Assembly: GCA_001464055.1 (NCBI GenBank)
Contig: LNET01000068.1
Span: 1-45,653 of the forward strand
DNA length: 45,653 bases
Source: Burkholderiales bacterium Ga0077543
GTDB taxonomy: Bacteria > Pseudomonadota > Gammaproteobacteria > Burkholderiales > Burkholderiaceae_C
Reading direction: 5' to 3'
In this document: in pieces, positions 1 through 9,004 of the stretch
Position numbering within the stretch: position 1 is the stretch's first letter
Layout of the letters: each line of letters begins with the position of its first letter
Program-made: the position numbers and the translations under genes
The notes under the pieces: generated by a model
The model's database searches: none
Told to the model about the DNA's origin: nothing
What the model saw: only the letters and a program-made list of their open reading frames with translations

Positions 1-95
1 CATGTACCTATCGAACCGTTCGCTCGCACCCATCGTTCCTCATGTGAAGAAAGAAGAGATGCGTATGATGTCATGCTTTTAGTGACACAGTAAGA

Positions 96-1337
96 TTAGT
101 TGCGGGGAACGCTGGAAGGCGCTGCGGAGGTGTCCGCGCTTTTCCTGTTCGGTATGGATGCGACACTGGGAAGTTGTTCGAATTGCGATCGCTGGATGGC
201 GTTGTTGAGCTGTACCCCGAAGTGGGACCGATATGGGTCGGGCTGACCGCAATCCGCTTCGAGCATACGGGCCAGCATCAAATCGCCCAGCTCGCTCCGA
301 TAGTGCGCCGGCTCCCAGAACCACCGCAACATGGTCCGCTTGTCGCCCACAGTTGGTATCGGCTCCTCCAAGAACGGATGCATTCCCGTAAAGTCCCACA
401 CAGAGATTTGCTCCTTGCTGGCCACCTCAAGCAATGCCCGCTTCCAAGCTTCGAATAGCGGCCAGAGACCGGTGTCGGCGATCACCTGCAGATAGTCACG
501 GTGGTACGGGTTGATAAAGAGTGTCAGTTCGATACCCCGTTCTCGGCTCCAAGCCGCAATACGCCGTAAGGCGACGAAGGACAAATCTGTCGAGCCCTCC
601 AGTGGCTGCAGACGATGGTTAGCTTCCAGCCGATGGCGTAGTTCGGCGGTCTTCAACTCGAACAGCACCTGCTGGCCCTCCGCACGGATGATGGGGAGAT
701 AGTCCCTCCCGGGGTTGAAGCCGTTTTGTTCGCGCGTGGAGACGTTGAGGTTGCGCTGGCTTCCCACGGTGTAAACGCTGTCATTGAGCGCTGCCAACGA
801 CAGTAGTGCTTGCGCCTTGTCCTTCGCCCGCTGTACGAGAAACTCGTGGTCCGCAGGCAGCACGCCAGCTACTGCTAACCGCCGTTCGTCTACGCTGCGC
901 GGGCGGGAGGTCGCCGGCGGAGCTCTTGGTACTCTTTCGATGAAGTCAACGAAGTCGACTCCGTGCAGGATCTGGCGTGCGCCGAATTGCGCGGCGTGCA
1001 TGGCCATCAGCGTCTGCAGCGAGAAGCTTGCGCCCGGTACCCCAGCATTGAACACGGGGTAGTGGATCTCGCGCCAGCAGGCGCTGCCAGGGTTCAAGCC
1101 CATTTCTGGTCTCGAATTGCCACCGATCACGGTTCGCGCAACAGCGCGATCGGCCAGATAGGGCTTCATGACGCGTACGCGGTCGGCCGCAGCCGGCTTG
1201 CGGGCAGTGAGGTCCGGGCTGCAACGGCTACCAAAGATACCGTAGGGGTCGACGCAGTAGTTCAAAAGTGCCACTCCGGTACCCAACAGCAGACTGCAAA
1301 GCAGCAAAACCCCTAGATAACGTGCGTGCTGCGACAT
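96..1337 (-). CDS. SGNH-hydrolase-like membrane-anchored protein, partner of the MBOAT acyltransferase
   Basis: The protein has 413 residues, with one hydrophobic N-terminal segment (about residues 7-27) that would anchor it in the inner membrane with a periplasmic catalytic domain. A GGNSRPE motif around Ser75 looks like the block I serine of SGNH/GDSL enzymes, and a late EPAHY motif could supply the catalytic histidine. It begins 15 bases after the MBOAT stop, the usual arrangement of an MBOAT with an AlgJ/AlgX/DltD-like partner. By analogy it would help transfer an acyl group to an exported polysaccharide. I chose ATG at 1337; an in-frame TTG at 1349 is possible, and neither has a strong ribosome-binding site. 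Family-level sequence similarity is weak, so the SGNH assignment rests on the motif, the anchor and the pairing. Base composition is less GC-rich than in most of the window. Confidence 0.7.
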   Translation of the reverse strand: MSQHARYLGVLLLCSLLLGTGVALLNYCVDPYGIFGSRCSPDLTARKPAAADRVRVMKPYLADRAVARTVIGGNSRPEMGLNPGSACWREIHYPVFNAGVPGASFSLQTLMAMHAAQFGARQILHGVDFVDFIERVPRAPPATSRPRSVDERRLAVAGVLPADHEFLVQRAKDKAQALLSLAALNDSVYTVGSQRNLNVSTREQNGFNPGRDYLPIIRAEGQQVLFELKTAELRHRLEANHRLQPLEGSTDLSFVALRRIAAWSRERGIELTLFINPYHRDYLQVIADTGLWPLFEAWKRALLEVASKEQISVWDFTGMHPFLEEPIPTVGDKRTMLRWFWEPAHYRSELGDLMLARMLEADCGQPDPYRSHFGVQLNNAIQRSQFEQLPSVASIPNRKSADTSAAPSSVPRN

Positions 1338-1352
1338 GGCGACCAACAAGTC

Positions 1353-2930
1353 TCAGAAATTGAAGTACAGGAATTCGGAGATCCGACTCATCGCCATCAT
1401 TGCCAACAAGCCGGTCGCGGCAATCGCTGCCGCCCAGGGGGCAGTGGCCTGCCATTGCCAGCGTACCAACCAACCAGGCATGGGGAGTTCATCCTCAACC
1501 CGGCCTTTGTAGACCTGCAAGGCCGGCTCGGCCTTGTGCATGATCTGCTGAGTGTTGGGTGCCAGTAGCACCACAGGCATTAACAGAGCGATCCAGATCC
1601 AGGTCCAGACAAAGTCAGAACCGCCGCCCATGAAGGTAGAGAAGCCCGCCGCCTCCAGGCTTTGCCAAAAGCCTCCCATCCTGGCGGCAAGCGCGTTGGG
1701 CAAGGCGATACCGTTGGCACCAGCCATTCCGGAAAGGATAGTCCACGCCGAATTGAAGTCTGCCGCCCGGAAAAACACCCAGCCGATCACGACTGCGACA
1801 AAGGTAAGGGCCCAGCCTAAAAGACGCAGCCAGAGGTTGGGCTCTCGTGCTTGCAGCGCCTGCGGTCGCCAAGCGCGCCAAACATGGTTGACGACGAGGT
1901 ACAGACCGTGCAGGCCGCCCCAAACCACGAAGGTCCACCCGGCGCCGTGCCACAGGCCGCCCAGGAGCATAGTCAGCATCAGGTTGCGGTGGCGCAGTAG
2001 CTTGGAGCCTCGGTTGCCGCCCAGCGCAATGTAGAGATAGTCGCGAAGAAACTGCGACAGGGTCATGTGCCATCGCCGCCAAAACTCGATGATGTTGGTG
2101 GCCCGGTAGGGCGAGTGGAAGTTGAGCGGCAACCGGATGCCAAACATACGAGCGGCGCCGATGGCCATGTCGGAGTAGCCTGAGAAGTCGAAGTAAAGCT
2201 GCAAGGTATAGGCGAGTGCACCGCCCCATGCCACGAAGAAGCTGGGAGATTCGCCCACTGCGGCAGCATCGAACACTGGTGTGGCGTACGGGGCTACACC
2301 ATCGGCCAGCACCGTCTTCTTGAACAAGCCGATGAAGAAGATGCTCAGGCCGATCGCGAAGTCGGTACGGCTGGGCTGTAGGGCGTCGGTACGCATGAAC
2401 TGCGGCAGCATGTCCTTGTGGTGGACGATCGGTCCTGCGATCAATTGCGGGAAGAAAGTGACAAACAACGCGTAGTGCATGAAGCTGTACTCGCGGGTGA
2501 TGCCGCTGCGCGCGTCTACAAGATAGGCGATCTGCTGGAAAGTGAAGAATGAAATCGCCAGGGGCAGCACGATGTTCGCTAGGTGGAAATCGCTTCCAGC
2601 GAGGGCGTTGATCGTGTCGACGGCGAAGTTGGCGTACTTGAAGTAGCCGAGCAGCCCGAGGTTCAAGACCACACCCAGCACCAGCCAGGCCAGCCCCGTG
2701 CGACCCTCGCGCTGCGAAACCCGGCTCAGGTGCTGCCCGACACTGAAGTTGACCAGCATGGACATCAAGAGAAGCAGCAGGTAGACCGGGTTCCACCAGC
2801 CGTAGAAAAACAGTGATGCCAGCACTAGCCAACAGATGGCAACCTCGCGGCCGAAGCGGCCGATAAGGAAGTAGACCAACACCGCAAGCGGCAGGAAGGC
2901 GAAGACGAACTCGAACGAGTTGAAGAGCAT
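1353..2930 (-). CDS. MBOAT family O-acyltransferase (AlgI-like)
   Basis: This is a 525-residue polytopic membrane protein. It carries the MBOAT core: an FDFSGYSD segment near 248-254, WRRWHMT near 284-290 and LWHGAGW with the likely catalytic histidine at about 328, followed by a second conserved histidine near 341. In alginate O-acetylation (AlgI), in DltB and in WssH-type systems such proteins take an acyl group from a cytoplasmic donor and pass it across the membrane to a periplasmic SGNH partner. The next gene downstream is such a candidate partner, so the two probably form an operon that acylates the polysaccharide made by this locus. The start is ATG at 2930, giving an N-terminus (MLFNSFEF) typical of the family; a start at 2951 would add seven atypical residues. 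The acyl donor cannot be read from the sequence. Confidence 0.93.
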   Translation of the reverse strand: MLFNSFEFVFAFLPLAVLVYFLIGRFGREVAICWLVLASLFFYGWWNPVYLLLLLMSMLVNFSVGQHLSRVSQREGRTGLAWLVLGVVLNLGLLGYFKYANFAVDTINALAGSDFHLANIVLPLAISFFTFQQIAYLVDARSGITREYSFMHYALFVTFFPQLIAGPIVHHKDMLPQFMRTDALQPSRTDFAIGLSIFFIGLFKKTVLADGVAPYATPVFDAAAVGESPSFFVAWGGALAYTLQLYFDFSGYSDMAIGAARMFGIRLPLNFHSPYRATNIIEFWRRWHMTLSQFLRDYLYIALGGNRGSKLLRHRNLMLTMLLGGLWHGAGWTFVVWGGLHGLYLVVNHVWRAWRPQALQAREPNLWLRLLGWALTFVAVVIGWVFFRAADFNSAWTILSGMAGANGIALPNALAARMGGFWQSLEAAGFSTFMGGGSDFVWTWIWIALLMPVVLLAPNTQQIMHKAEPALQVYKGRVEDELPMPGWLVRWQWQATAPWAAAIAATGLLAMMAMSRISEFLYFNF

Positions 2931-3397
2931 GGCGAGCCGCAGGCAGTACAAATGGTCGAGCTTGGGCTAGCCAAGCGCCGCAGCCATCCCCAGATCCATA
3001 GTTTGACGGCTTGCAGTAGGTGTGTAGCGCGAGACGACCGCCGCGCTGCTTCCACGCAAGCCCCTAACTAGAGCTCGCGCGAAAGATTGCATGAAACCAG
3101 TGCAAACCCGCCTGTCCGACACCGCAATTGGTCTTGCCCATTGATGCGGGGATCATCCACTTCGGCACCCATGGTGTGTGGTGCACCCGAACGCAGCTGC
3201 TGCATCCCGCCCCGCTGCGCAAGGACTGTTGCGGGGCATTTCGCCGGCGCACTATACAGGTGGGCGATGCATCGGTTGATTCTGGCAGACGGTTCCTTGT
3301 CGGCAACCGCCTGTGTGCAAATTTCTGGCCTGCGGTTGCTTTCTCCTCTGTACTTTGGACATGGCGTGGCCAAACTGGGTCTGACGCGCGCCGCGCT
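2931..3397. other. 467-base intergenic region between MBOAT gene and large lipoprotein gene
   Basis: I find no convincing gene here. Short frames on both strands lack family features and ribosome-binding sites. A perfect 8-base inverted repeat (GCAACCGC at 3303-3310, GCGGTTGC at 3332-3339, 21-base spacer) lies 58 bases beyond the stop of the lipoprotein gene at 3398 and could slow or end transcription coming from that gene, but there is no U-tract. The promoter of the MBOAT pair should lie in the low-coordinate part; no clear -35/-10 pair is visible. Confidence 0.5.
3303..3339. repeat. Inverted repeat downstream of the large lipoprotein gene
   Basis: The arms GCAACCGC (3303-3310) and GCGGTTGC (3332-3339) are exactly complementary, with 21 bases between them. 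The repeat sits just past the lipoprotein stop codon. A weak terminator or mRNA-end structure is possible; a protein-binding site cannot be excluded. Confidence 0.4.
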
Positions 3398-6300
3398 TTA
3401 CCAGCGCTGAAGCCACAGATCCTTGTCAGCCGAGTCGCAGAGCAGCACCGCATTGATCCCAGGCAAGAAAATCAACTTGCGCTCAAGGTTCTTGCCGATC
3501 GCCGGAACGGTCGTTCCGGCTGGCAAGCGGCGCAGGGTCCAGGGCGTTGTGGTGGGGTCCACTTCCAGTAGCTCCATCTGCCCGGTGCCCATGAGCGTGA
3601 AGAACCAGTAGCGGTTCAGCGTTGGCACGAAGGTCATCGATGCTGCGTCATAGAACCAGGTGTCCGGGGCAAAATCGCTTCGGCTCAGCCCGTCGCCGAA
3701 TTGAAAGTTTCCGTTTCGCACGGTACTGCGGGTGTCCAGGTCGTATTCCCAGTAGCGTCCGGGCATTGCGGCGTACATGGTCTGTCTGGTGGGAGGTTCT
3801 ACGCAGATGATGCGGCGGCCCACGCGCACATCGGCCACCGAAGCCGAAAGGTTCCAGGGCGAGCTCCAGTTGGTCCAGCGATTGCCGCTCAGGTCGTATC
3901 CCGTGGCGCGCCAAAGCCCGCTGCTGCCATAGGAAGACACCAGCACCTCGCGCCGGGCCTCGTCGTAGATGCTGACCATGTTTTCGCCGTCCATCCAGAT
4001 GGCCGCTTGGTCGCGGATCAGGCGTTTGTAGGTCCATCGCCTCTGCGTGAGCGAGTAGCGCCAAAGGCGTCTGCAGATCATCACAAGCTCATTGGTCTCT
4101 GGCACGAACACCATGCTGGAGTAAGTGTGGCGAGAGGTGGGTTTTCCGTCCCATGGCAGTTCGTCGTAAAACGCGTCATTAATGGGCTGCAGGCTTCCTG
4201 CACCTTGCCGCGACTCCATCTGTGCATTGGCTTCGGCGCAGAAGGTGAAGCTGCCCCCCAACGTACCGGTCCGCCTGTAGCTTTCGCTCCAAGGAGCGGG
4301 GTCGCTGGGCAGGTCTTCGATGGCCCAGGCCATTTTCAGTGCGTCGAAGCGGAAGATGCCGTTGTTGCTGCTGGCTGCGTGGCCGCCGCCCTTCAGCCAC
4401 AAGCGGCTACCGGCGGTGTCGACTGCCATGCCGTTCCAGGCGTTAGTGACACCTTTCCAGCCTTCCACACCCCAGTCGCGCCACCCCGGAATGGCTGCCT
4501 TGACGGCGGCGTCCAGCTGATCCAGCCGAGTTCCCGCAACCTTAACCCACCGCCCGCGAGGGACGGTCTCCCAACTCGCCTGCGTAACATTTCCCGCCAG
4601 ATCGCGCTGCGGTACCCAGGTGTCGGCACCCACCGACTGCGGGGGGGGCGCGGGCGCCGCGACAGGGGGTACAGCGAAGCCCGTGTCGCGCAGCGGGGAA
4701 GAACCCCAGCGCGGGTCGCCAGCAAAACCATTGCGCCAGCTCTCGATGTTGGTGACATTGCTAAGCACCGTGCCCCAGGCTTGGGTCGCGCCCGGCAGGT
4801 TGCGATCCACCGCCGCCACCAATGCCGCCCAGAAGTAGCTAGGGTAGTAGGCGCCCGCGCTGCCGTTGTTGCCGTACTGAGCGAACTGGTTGTGGCTTGC
4901 GGTTTCCGTGCTCATCCATGGGCCGGCTACGGCCGGCGGCTGATCCGTCATCCACCAGGCCTGTTGTTCGGCCCAGTTGGGCAGGCTGTCGATGCTGCTG
5001 GTGCTGCGGCCGATGACGCTGGCCCAGGCAACGTAGCGCCAGCCACCGTTGGCCTGTTCGTTGACCCAGCGTACTGGCTGCATGGCGGCCCAGTCGGCCA
5101 GCGTCGAAAGACTGGTCTGAGGCGCGCCGCTGAGCAGTCGGCTGTTGGCTAGCTTGTGGAGTTCCGTCACCAGGTAGTGGTGCTGCCACAGCGCGACGCT
5201 GAAGCCAGCTATCCACGGGAAACTGGTCTCCGCCAGCGTCGGCAACGACTCCCAGAAGGTGTTCAGCCTGGCCTTGCTGTCGGTGGTGTACAGCGTCAGG
5301 TGGTTCACGTTGGCGGTGATGCTGGCCAGGCCTGCCGCCTTCCAGGGCAGTGCGTCCGGGCTCAGGAAGGTGGCGTGGGCTAGGCTGCGCAGGCACCAGG
5401 CCTTGCCGCGCATCTGGTAAGGGCGGCCGAACACGCCGGTCGCGGTGCCGCCCCAGGTGCTCCAGGTGCCGTTCCACAGGGCCACCTTCTGCGCGATCTC
5501 GATGAAGATTGGCGAAGGCCGGGCGATGAAGGCCATCAGGCCGGCTGCAGGGTGGTGCGACACCTTCCAGGTCATCGTGTCGTTCGGGCCGTAGGTCACG
5601 GGCCAGTTGGTCTGCATGCTGCGGCCTACCACCTGGGCCAGCGTGGGAACGAGACCGGTCCCGGCGTCGCGGTAGTTGACGTTGAAGCCCAGTACGGCAA
5701 GTGCGTTCACTTCAGCCGAGCGGGCCGCGCGGCGGTCGCCGGTCTGAAGGAAACGCGCCTCCCACTGCGGCAGCGGCCCGATGCTCGGGTGGTCGCCGGC
5801 GCCGCCCATGTTGCTGCCGCGATGGCGGCCCGCCGCCCATGGGGCATAGCCATCGCTGGCGTAGACGCCCATGTCGATGCCGCCGCGGTCGCACTTGAAG
5901 AGCAAGGGGTGTTGTTGCAGGTCGGTGTGCGACTGCGTCGCATAGAGCTGCGGGTCACCGCCGATCCACATCGACGTGTACCAGGCCCGGAAAGCCGCGT
6001 GCGCGCCTTCGGGCGCGCCCGAGGCCGCCACCGTGGCCACCGAGCGACCGTTGATCGTGACCACGGCCGAATAGCTGGCGTTGCCCGGCTTGGCCGGCGC
6101 CGCGCTGTTCAGGCGGGCGTTTTCCACCACCACTTCCACCAGAGCCCGGTTGCCGGCAAAGGCCTGGATGTCGATCACTGCTTCCAGGGTGGCATGGCCG
6201 GGCACGGACAGCCGGTAGCGGGCGCAGATGGTCTGCGGGTTGGCCCACCAGACGCGTTCGGGGCTGGCAAAGTTGCTGATCTGGGCCACGCCCAGGCCGC

Positions 6301-6865
6301 CGAAGTCCAGCCGGACCGATGACACGAGCTGGCCGACGCGCGTGGCTGTGAGTGCAGCTTCGCCGACGACGGGGATGCCCGTCTGCAGGCGCACCACCTG
6401 TTCGCTGCTGCTGGTGATGTTGGCCGTGCCTGCCACCACCATCACCGCGGCCGACCCGTCGGGCCAGCGTGACAGGACCGAGGCACGCAGGCCGCCGTCG
6501 TCAGGCGACACCAGGGTCGCTCCGCCCGGCACCTGGCCCTGCAGCGGCAGCACCGTGGCGGCATAGGGGAAGCTGCCCACCTGCGTGGCGCTCAGGCGCA
6601 GCGTGGTGATGGCGACACCCGGTGTGGGTGCCGGGGTCGGCGCCGGCGGCGGCGCGGGCGCGGGTTCAGGTGCCCATTTGCCCTTGTTGTCCCTGATGGT
6701 GGGGCTCGGCAGCTTCGATTGCAGGGCTGTCGCGCGGCCCTCCTCGGCAGCAATGTCGAGAACTTCGGTTTCTTCGCCGCCGCCACATGCGGCCAGGCTC
6801 GTGGTGGTGCCGACTGCCAGGGTGCCGTGAACGAAACGACGGCGATTGATCGTGGGTTGCTTCAT
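3398..6865 (-). CDS. Large Tat-exported lipoprotein: toroid-like domain fused to beta-propeller
   Basis: The protein has 1155 residues. The N-terminus has a Tat-like motif (NRRRFV, residues 7-12) followed by a lipobox ending at Cys27 (SLAAC), so a folded lipoprotein exported by Tat is likely. A Pro/Ala linker (about 66-85) leads to a beta-sandwich-like segment (about 85-300). Then comes a Trp/His-rich, probably alpha-helical part (about 300-725), a second Pro-rich linker (about 730-745) and a C-terminal repeat region with kelch/galactose-oxidase-like blades (about 750-1155). This layout resembles secreted polysaccharide lyases or hydrolases, but I recognise no exact family and no catalytic residues can be assigned. 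Placement in an exopolysaccharide locus suggests binding, trimming or modifying the polymer. The start at 6865 was chosen because it puts the Tat motif at the N-terminus; its ribosome-binding site is poor. Confidence 0.75.
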   Translation of the reverse strand: MKQPTINRRRFVHGTLAVGTTTSLAACGGGEETEVLDIAAEEGRATALQSKLPSPTIRDNKGKWAPEPAPAPPPAPTPAPTPGVAITTLRLSATQVGSFPYAATVLPLQGQVPGGATLVSPDDGGLRASVLSRWPDGSAAVMVVAGTANITSSSEQVVRLQTGIPVVGEAALTATRVGQLVSSVRLDFGGLGVAQISNFASPERVWWANPQTICARYRLSVPGHATLEAVIDIQAFAGNRALVEVVVENARLNSAAPAKPGNASYSAVVTINGRSVATVAASGAPEGAHAAFRAWYTSMWIGGDPQLYATQSHTDLQQHPLLFKCDRGGIDMGVYASDGYAPWAAGRHRGSNMGGAGDHPSIGPLPQWEARFLQTGDRRAARSAEVNALAVLGFNVNYRDAGTGLVPTLAQVVGRSMQTNWPVTYGPNDTMTWKVSHHPAAGLMAFIARPSPIFIEIAQKVALWNGTWSTWGGTATGVFGRPYQMRGKAWCLRSLAHATFLSPDALPWKAAGLASITANVNHLTLYTTDSKARLNTFWESLPTLAETSFPWIAGFSVALWQHHYLVTELHKLANSRLLSGAPQTSLSTLADWAAMQPVRWVNEQANGGWRYVAWASVIGRSTSSIDSLPNWAEQQAWWMTDQPPAVAGPWMSTETASHNQFAQYGNNGSAGAYYPSYFWAALVAAVDRNLPGATQAWGTVLSNVTNIESWRNGFAGDPRWGSSPLRDTGFAVPPVAAPAPPPQSVGADTWVPQRDLAGNVTQASWETVPRGRWVKVAGTRLDQLDAAVKAAIPGWRDWGVEGWKGVTNAWNGMAVDTAGSRLWLKGGGHAASSNNGIFRFDALKMAWAIEDLPSDPAPWSESYRRTGTLGGSFTFCAEANAQMESRQGAGSLQPINDAFYDELPWDGKPTSRHTYSSMVFVPETNELVMICRRLWRYSLTQRRWTYKRLIRDQAAIWMDGENMVSIYDEARREVLVSSYGSSGLWRATGYDLSGNRWTNWSSPWNLSASVADVRVGRRIICVEPPTRQTMYAAMPGRYWEYDLDTRSTVRNGNFQFGDGLSRSDFAPDTWFYDAASMTFVPTLNRYWFFTLMGTGQMELLEVDPTTTPWTLRRLPAGTTVPAIGKNLERKLIFLPGINAVLLCDSADKDLWLQRW

Positions 6866-7201
6866 GAGTACGCCAAGCGGAATGAGATGTCTGCGACGGG
6901 AAGGCTTGCGCTCACCGGACCCGTGTCGGGTTGGTGCATGCAGCGGGTGGGGTGTGTGCTGCGCCACGCCCCGGCCCGTTCAGCCGTGCTCGGCTTGGCG
7001 ATGAAGGGATGCTTTGAATCGGCAGGCAGCACATCGGGTCGAACCTCCTGAACGAGGCCGACGCGATGACTTGTGGTCATCTGACATCGTCGGCCCCTGT
7101 GTCCAGAGGAATCGACCCGTTGCCGTTGATTCTTGAGCCGTCGAAGGCTCGGGGTTGTTGCAACCCCGGTGTCAATCGTTACGGGGCGTTCGTGCGGTTT
7201 T
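6866..7201. other. 336-base intergenic region upstream of the large lipoprotein gene
   Basis: No gene is supported here. The region holds a short perfect inverted repeat at 7151-7167 and, overlapping it on the minus strand, a sequence resembling a sigma-54 promoter. It must contain any independent promoter of the lipoprotein gene and the 3' end of the asparagine-synthetase-like transcript. Confidence 0.5.
7151..7167 (-). terminator. Possible weak hairpin terminator after the asparagine-synthetase-like gene
   Basis: GGGGTTG and CAACCCC pair perfectly around a 3-base loop, 34 bases past the stop at 7202. There is no U-tract, so it may be only a pause or stabilising hairpin. Confidence 0.3.
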
Positions 7202-8851
7202 TCAGGTTTCGACGCGCCATCCCGGCGCGTGCTGCTGCAACCACTGCTCCAGCATCATCAGGATCCAGACCATTTCGCCGTAATACCCCGGGTGTTCGGG
7301 CAGCTTCTGGTCGAGCAGCGTGCGAATGAAACCCGGCTGCACCATGCCGCGTGTGGCCAGGCTGCCAAGCGTTTCGCGGGCCAGCGCCTGCAGTGCCGGG
7401 TGACGCACCGCCCACACGCCGAAGGGCAGGCCGAAGCCCTGCTTCTTCTTCGTGATGATCTCGTCGGGCAGGAAACCGCGCAGCGCTTCCTTGAAGAACC
7501 AGCGCAGCTTCAGGCCCTTCAGCTTGTAATGGGTGGGCAGCCGCATGCTGAAGTCGAGCAGCCGCGTATCCAGCATCGGGAAGGCCACCTCCAGGCCGGC
7601 CAGGCGGGTGGTTCCGCAGACCTTGGGCAAGTCGTTCTCGGCCAGCGTGTAACGCCAGTCGAAGGCCAACTGGCGGTCCAGCAGCCCGGCGCTGCGCGGC
7701 TGCGCCCATACATCGCGTTGCTGTTGTTGCGGACCCTGGGTGTCCACCTGGGCCAGGAATTGCGTTGTCAGCACCTGGTGCATGCCCAGCCGATGCAGCA
7801 GGTTGTAGGTCTGAAGCCGGTCGGGCAGTGGCACGCTGGCCTGGCGGATGTAGCTGCCGCCCTTGCTGAGCAGCGGCAGGCGGTCGACCAGGCCGTTGTC
7901 GAAGACTGGGCGCATCACCGCCTTCAGGGCGGCGGGCGTCTGGTCCCAGACATTGAACACGCGCTGCGTGGCATAGCGCTTGTTGCCGCCGAAGAGCTCA
8001 TCGCCGCCGTCGCCGGCCAGGATGCGCGTGACGCCGTCGTCGCGGGCCATCTTGGCGCAGTAGTAGGCTGGCACGGCCGAAGAATTGCCGAAGGGCTGGT
8101 CGTAGGACTGCGCCACAAGCGGGATGTTTCGCACCAGGTCGTCGGGCGTGACGTAGTACTCGTGGTGGCGACTGCCGAAGTGCTTGGCCGCCAGCCTGGC
8201 GAAAGCCATCTCGTCGTAGCCCTCGGCCTCGAATCCGATGGAATAGGCCTCGGCAGGCTGGCCTGCAGCCAGGCCCACCATGCCGGCCACCGTGGAACTG
8301 TCGGTGCCGCCGCTCAGGAAACAGGCGGGCTTGCCGCCGTCCAGCCGGTCGGTGACGGCGGCGCGCAAGATCTGGCGGAACTCGTCCTTCAGTGCCTTGA
8401 AGTCGGGCGCGCCTGGGACCGGCGAGAACTCTGCAGTCCAGTAGGGCGTGATGCTGATGCGACCGTTCTCGAACACCGCGCAATGCCCTGGCGGCAGGCG
8501 TTGCACCCCTTGCCAGACGGTACGGGGCGAGGGAATGGCGTGGAAGTACAGGTAGTCGAACAGGGCCTGTGGGTCCAGCGGTGTCGCGGCATCGGCCAGT
8601 GCGTCGGCTCGTTCGGCAAAGCGCAGCCTGCCGTTGTCGATGCGCCAGCACAAGCTGTGCACGGCGAAGCGGTCCACGGCCAGGAAGGCGCGGCCGTCTG
8701 GCAGGTTCAGGCCCAGGGCGAAGGGCGTTGGCGCCAGGGTGACCAGTCGACGCAAGGCCTCGAGGGTCCTCTCGCGCAGCGGGCCCAGACTTTGGCGGGT
8801 GCCGTCGGCGTGCAGGGCGCCCAGCAGAAGATCTTGTTGTTCGAATGGCAT
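7202..8851 (-). CDS. Asparagine-synthetase-like amidotransferase lacking the glutaminase cysteine
   Basis: The protein has 549 residues. The C-terminal two thirds is an asparagine synthase domain with the ATP pyrophosphatase loop SGGTDSS at 180-186 and a later AGDGGDELFGG motif. The N-terminal part resembles a class II glutamine amidotransferase domain (LAVDRFAV near 58-65), but it is short and starts MPFEQQ instead of MCGI, so the Cys2 nucleophile that hydrolyses glutamine is missing. The enzyme should still adenylate a carboxylate and could join it to ammonia or another amine. Related enzymes with the cysteine occur in XrtA-type exopolysaccharide loci. Its role here is probably amidation or amine coupling on a sugar or precursor, which is inference. 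It is divergent from the GT4 gene. Confidence 0.85.
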   Translation of the reverse strand: MPFEQQDLLLGALHADGTRQSLGPLRERTLEALRRLVTLAPTPFALGLNLPDGRAFLAVDRFAVHSLCWRIDNGRLRFAERADALADAATPLDPQALFDYLYFHAIPSPRTVWQGVQRLPPGHCAVFENGRISITPYWTAEFSPVPGAPDFKALKDEFRQILRAAVTDRLDGGKPACFLSGGTDSSTVAGMVGLAAGQPAEAYSIGFEAEGYDEMAFARLAAKHFGSRHHEYYVTPDDLVRNIPLVAQSYDQPFGNSSAVPAYYCAKMARDDGVTRILAGDGGDELFGGNKRYATQRVFNVWDQTPAALKAVMRPVFDNGLVDRLPLLSKGGSYIRQASVPLPDRLQTYNLLHRLGMHQVLTTQFLAQVDTQGPQQQQRDVWAQPRSAGLLDRQLAFDWRYTLAENDLPKVCGTTRLAGLEVAFPMLDTRLLDFSMRLPTHYKLKGLKLRWFFKEALRGFLPDEIITKKKQGFGLPFGVWAVRHPALQALARETLGSLATRGMVQPGFIRTLLDQKLPEHPGYYGEMVWILMMLEQWLQQHAPGWRVET

Positions 8852-8905
8852 CGTGGGTCGTCGTGACAGCTAGGCGCCATGCGCTCGGCGATGGCGTGCG
8901 GCCTG

Positions 8906-8911
8906 ATTATC
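8906..8911 (-). promoter_or_regulatory. Candidate -10 element for the asparagine-synthetase-like gene
   Basis: On the minus strand the hexamer reads GATAAT, about 55 bases before the start at 8851. No good -35 hexamer is seen at the standard distance, so this is a weak call. Confidence 0.3.
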
Positions 8912-9004
8912 TTTGCCGGCCGCAGGGCCTCGGCCGATCGCGTTCAGCAACAAGTCACGCCCAGGCGCTGCAGGCGCTGTCTGGCCCGGTAGCATGTGCC
9001 CCCA

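Noticed and set aside
1..95. CAT at position 1-3 as the start of a further minus-strand gene to the left
   Set aside because: Only one codon is visible and no ribosome-binding context can be judged.
3064..3453. A 129-codon minus-strand frame in the 467-base gap
   Set aside because: It runs into the lipoprotein gene, lacks a ribosome-binding site and resembles no protein family; other frames over the same stretch look equally random.
7133..8866. A 577-codon plus-strand frame opposite the asparagine-synthetase-like gene
   Set aside because: No family features and no ribosome-binding site; the minus-strand gene has clear ATP-loop motifs.
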